8,474 bases of DNA, from contig JAEMRB010000002.1 in assembly GCA_016463555.1 (NCBI GenBank), positions 1-8,474 of the forward strand, written 5' to 3'. The notes under the pieces were generated by a model that did no database searches, was not told the DNA's origin, and saw nothing but the letters and a program-made list of their open reading frames with translations. The position numbers and the translations under genes were made by a program. The DNA comes from Chloroflexota bacterium (GTDB taxonomy: Bacteria > Chloroflexota > Limnocylindria > Limnocylindrales > Limnocylindraceae). Of the stretch, positions 6,186 through 8,474 are shown piece by piece (position 1 is the stretch's first letter; each line of letters begins with the position of its first letter).

Positions 6186-7039
6186 GTGGTCGCGGAATCG
6201 CAGAGGGCTTTGAGCTCCCTGATCCATCGGTCCCCGATATTGAGGGGGTCATCTTTCGCAGAGAGCAGGGCGGACTCTTCGGCCGAACGCGCTCCTATGT
6301 GGCGCTGGGGGAGTTCAGCGGTCCGTACGGCCTACTGCTTGCCCTGATTGAGCGCGATGAGTTGGATGTGCGTCGTGTTCCACTCGCAGGGTTTGCCGAT
6401 GAGTTCCTGCGCTACTTCGCTGAGATTCCTGACGATCGTCTAGAGACACTCTCGTCGTTTGTTTCGGTGGCGGCTCAGCTCATTGTGCTCAAGAGCCGCG
6501 CACTCTTGCCACGTCCGATCGCTGCCGCTCCAGATCTGGTGAATGATCTCGACGTTGAGGATGAGGCCGATACGCTGCGCATTCGGCTGTTGCGTTATCG
6601 GGTCTTCCGTGATGCGGCGCGGGTCTTGGGTGATCGTCTGACGCAGCCGCTCTGGTACCGCGAGCCCCCAACGCGCCAGCTCCCTGGCCCGAAGGCGGCG
6701 CCAGTAGAGCCAGTCGTGCCAACGAAGTCAGACCCTAAGCGGCTCATCCGTGCAATGGTCCGCATCGCCCTGCGACGCAAGCCGCTCGCCGCCCTCTCCG
6801 CCGTCCCTGTTGGAATGAAGGTCTCTATTGGCGAGCGCCTGTCGGCCATCCGTGAGGCGGTCCGCCTGAACGGCGTGGTGGGGGTAGATCTGGAGACCCT
6901 TCTCGGCGACCGGCAGGACCGATCGTTCATCGCCGTGACATTCTTAGCCCTCCTAGAACTCGCCAAGCAGCGAGAGGTCGAGGTGCGTCAAGATGTGCTG
7001 TGGGGTCCAATAACAATTCTGCAGGGGGTGAGCGAATGA
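6182..7039 (+). CDS. scpA: Segregation and condensation protein ScpA
   Basis: ScpA is the kleisin that links the heads of the SMC dimer and, with ScpB, forms the bacterial condensin that organises and segregates chromosomes. The 285-residue protein shows the kleisin N-terminal helices: EFSGPYGLLLALIERDELDV (44-63) corresponds to the usual FEGPLDLLLxLI...DI block, and LIVLKSRALLP (100-110) to the conserved KSRxLLP. A proline-rich linker (about 162-186) leads to a C-terminal winged helix ending in FLALLELAKQREVEVRQ (254-270), which binds the SMC head. About 38 residues precede the kleisin block, longer than in many relatives; a shorter form from the GTG encoding V40 is conceivable, but the ATGA overlap with the preceding gene favours 6182. 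No Shine-Dalgarno sequence is evident, consistent with coupling. The adjacent scpB confirms the call. Confidence 0.94.
   Translation: MSGRGIAEGFELPDPSVPDIEGVIFRREQGGLFGRTRSYVALGEFSGPYGLLLALIERDELDVRRVPLAGFADEFLRYFAEIPDDRLETLSSFVSVAAQLIVLKSRALLPRPIAAAPDLVNDLDVEDEADTLRIRLLRYRVFRDAARVLGDRLTQPLWYREPPTRQLPGPKAAPVEPVVPTKSDPKRLIRAMVRIALRRKPLAALSAVPVGMKVSIGERLSAIREAVRLNGVVGVDLETLLGDRQDRSFIAVTFLALLELAKQREVEVRQDVLWGPITILQGVSE
7023..7028 (+). promoter_or_regulatory. Ribosome binding site of scpB
   Basis: AGGGGG near the end of scpA lies 7 nt before the ATG at 7036. It decides the scpB start against an in-frame ATG at 7000, which would extend the overlap with scpA to 40 nt and add a peptide with no resemblance to ScpB. 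Confidence 0.65.
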
Positions 7040-7695
7040 GTGATGAACGAGATAGCGTGGCTGCAGCGCCTTGGGTGGCCACGGTCGAAGATCTTGAGGC
7101 ACTCCTCTTCGTCGTTGATCGTCCCATCACCCGGCGAGAGGCTGCGAAGCTCCTTGAGGCGTCGAAGAGCGATCTCGATCGTCTCGTAACGGCGCTCACC
7201 GCGAACCTTGCGCAGCGCGGTATCACCCTGATCACCCACGGCGACGAGCTGCAACTGGCTAGTGGCGCAGAGCAGGCCCGAGCGGTGCTCGCCTGGGTCG
7301 GCACCGGAGGCTCTGACCTCACGGCGGCCCCGCTAGAGACGCTCGCCGTCATCGCCTATCGCCAACCGGTCACCAAGGGCGGCATCGAAGAGATTCGCGG
7401 AGTCGATGCAGACTACGCACTCCGGCTGCTCCTTGAGCGGGGGCTCATCGAAGAGGCCGGGCGCTTGGAGACTGCTGGGCGGCCGATTCGCTACGCAACG
7501 ACGCTTGAGTTCCTCCGTCGATTCGGTCTCGGCTCGCTGGCCGATCTGCCAGCGCTCGAAGGTGATGCCGAGGCGCTTCGTCACCTTGATCTGCGCAGTG
7601 AGGCCCTTGACTCTTCAACAGCGCGTGGCGACGAAGCTGATGTAGATACCGGAGCACCGAGCACCCCTGCGCAAGAGGACGCCGCAACTGACTGA
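7036..7695 (+). CDS. scpB: Segregation and condensation protein ScpB
   Basis: ScpB dimerises through winged-helix domains and binds the ScpA kleisin, regulating SMC-ScpAB activity. From the ATG at 7036 the protein has 219 residues. The first winged helix spans about 16-90 (VEDLEALLFVVDRPITRREA). The second carries the family hallmark: PLETLAVIAYRQPVTKGGIE (99-118), followed by EIRGVDADYALRLLLERGLI (119-138) and GRPIRYATTLEFLRRFGL (148-165). After LADLP the last 45 or so residues are acidic and low in complexity, probably a disordered tail. The start overlaps the scpA TGA by 4 nt (ATGA) and has its own ribosome binding site. ScpA and ScpB are needed in set ratios, which the coupling would help maintain. 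Confidence 0.96.
   Translation: MSDERDSVAAAPWVATVEDLEALLFVVDRPITRREAAKLLEASKSDLDRLVTALTANLAQRGITLITHGDELQLASGAEQARAVLAWVGTGGSDLTAAPLETLAVIAYRQPVTKGGIEEIRGVDADYALRLLLERGLIEEAGRLETAGRPIRYATTLEFLRRFGLGSLADLPALEGDAEALRHLDLRSEALDSSTARGDEADVDTGAPSTPAQEDAATD
7674..7679 (+). promoter_or_regulatory. Shine-Dalgarno that supports a CTG start for the pseudouridine synthase
   Basis: AGAGGA lies in the last codons of scpB, 8 nt before the CTG at 7688, which is ideal spacing. It is 17 nt from the other candidate CTG (7697), which is too far. Together with the 8-nt overlap CTGACTGA it points to 7688 as the start codon. Confidence 0.5.
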
Positions 7696-8474
7696 TCTGA
7701 TTCGGGTCAACGTCCTTGTTGCCGAACGCTCTGGCCTCTCTCGTCGCGGTGCCGACACGGCCATCGCCGGAAATCGCGTCACTACGGCGGGGCGTGCCGT
7801 GGCGCTGGGGGAGCGACTGGACGCGCTCGCCCCCCTTGAGCTCGATGGCAAGGTCCTCGTAGCGAAGCCGCGCCCCTCGGTGGAGAGTGGGGACGAGTTG
7901 GGTGGCGCAGAGGTGTTCGCCTGGTACAAACCGGTGGGCGTCACCACCACGCACGCTGATCCCTACGCCACCGTGACCCTGCCACAAGCGTTAACGCCTG
8001 CGCTTGGCGCCGAGCGCGCAGCGCGCATGCTCTCAATCGGGCGACTCGATCGCGAGAGCGAAGGGCTGCTGCTGCTCACAGAGGAGCGTCGCGTCGTCTC
8101 GCCACTCGCGCACCCTCGTGCCGGTCTGCGTCGAGCTTATGCCGCGGCGACCAAGGCAATGGTTGCGGAGGCCGAGTTTCAACGGTTGCGCGCAGGCATC
8201 CGACTCACCGATGGCTGGGCGCATGCGATCGAGGCACGCGGTGTTCACCGTGATGACGATCTTCCAGAAGATGTGCGCGGTGGTGACATGGACCCGGGCC
8301 AGTGGAGCTTCATCTCGATTGGGGAGGGGCGACACCATGAGGTTCGCCGTCTGTATGGCGCGATCAGTCACCCCGTCCTGCGCCTGATCCGCGTCGGATA
8401 TGGGCCGGTACGCCTCGGCGGGCTCACTCCCGGCGAACTGCGCCTCATCACCGAATCCGAACGACAGGAGCTCA
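7688..8474 (+). CDS. RsuA/RluB-family rRNA pseudouridine synthase (3' end outside window)
   Basis: This enzyme family isomerises a uridine in ribosomal RNA to pseudouridine. The first 262 codons are present and the frame is still open at the window end, probably close to its natural stop. An S4 RNA-binding domain (about 4-60: IRVNVLVAERSGLSRRGAD) is followed by the catalytic domain with YKPVGVTTT (80-88), the active-site Asp D121 in GRLDRESEGLLLLT, and GEGRHHEVRRLYGAISHPVL near the C-terminus. No ATG, GTG or TTG occurs in frame between the preceding in-frame stop (7643-7645) and the S4 domain. CTG at 7688 is the best start given the ribosome binding site and its overlap with the scpB stop. 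RsuA (16S U516) and RluB (23S U2605) cannot be separated here; the position after scpB is where actinobacterial and Firmicute genomes usually have the RluB type. Function is secure, the start is not. Confidence 0.9.
   Translation, partial: MTDLIRVNVLVAERSGLSRRGADTAIAGNRVTTAGRAVALGERLDALAPLELDGKVLVAKPRPSVESGDELGGAEVFAWYKPVGVTTTHADPYATVTLPQALTPALGAERAARMLSIGRLDRESEGLLLLTEERRVVSPLAHPRAGLRRAYAAATKAMVAEAEFQRLRAGIRLTDGWAHAIEARGVHRDDDLPEDVRGGDMDPGQWSFISIGEGRHHEVRRLYGAISHPVLRLIRVGYGPVRLGGLTPGELRLITESERQEL

Noticed and set aside
7000..7035. Upstream ATG for scpB
   Set aside because: The extra 12 residues (MGSNNNSAGGER) do not resemble ScpB. The AGGGGG spacing and the ATGA overlap both favour 7036.

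Overview
Every gene in this 8.5 kb window lies on the + strand, and the genes are packed almost end to end. They are conserved housekeeping genes for isoprenoid precursor synthesis, NADP synthesis, DNA repair, chromosome handling and rRNA modification. I see no insertion sequences, CRISPR arrays, tRNA or rRNA genes, phage genes or toxin-antitoxin pairs, and no convincing undescribed multi-gene system. The DNA is GC-rich and compact. The gene order resembles a condensed version of the actinobacterial order (nadK-recN ... xerD-parA-scpA-scpB-pseudouridine synthase) with the xseB-dxs pair of Firmicutes placed in front. I infer a high-GC, streamlined bacterium from the Chloroflexota/Actinobacteriota side of the tree, perhaps a freshwater Chloroflexota lineage. 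This placement is tentative because it rests on gene order and protein flavour, not on a marker-gene comparison.

Layout: the tail of xseB (exonuclease VII small subunit, cut by the window start) overlaps dxs (DXP synthase) by 8 nt. A 75-nt gap follows, then nadK (NAD kinase), which overlaps recN (SMC-like repair ATPase) by 4 nt. recN overlaps a xerD-like tyrosine recombinase by 1 nt. After a 28-nt gap with a GC hairpin comes a small divergent protein (GTG start) that I read as a degenerate HD-domain protein. It overlaps scpA by 4 nt, scpA overlaps scpB by 4 nt, and scpB appears to overlap an RsuA/RluB-type pseudouridine synthase by 8 nt. That last gene runs off the window end and appears to use a CTG start.

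The working picture is up to three transcription units: (xseB-dxs), (nadK-recN-xerD) and (HD-like-scpA-scpB-rsuA/rluB), with translational coupling inside each. The only two junctions that are not overlaps both carry a -10-like hexamer exactly 6 nt before a start codon, which suggests leaderless promoters. RecN (double-strand-break repair), Xer (chromosome dimer resolution) and ScpA/ScpB (the SMC condensin partners) form a chromosome-maintenance block. In Actinobacteria a ParA-like gene often sits between xerD and scpA; here that slot holds the HD-like protein. The points most worth checking are the non-canonical start of the pseudouridine synthase, the HD-like protein with lost metal ligands, and the paired leaderless promoter candidates.
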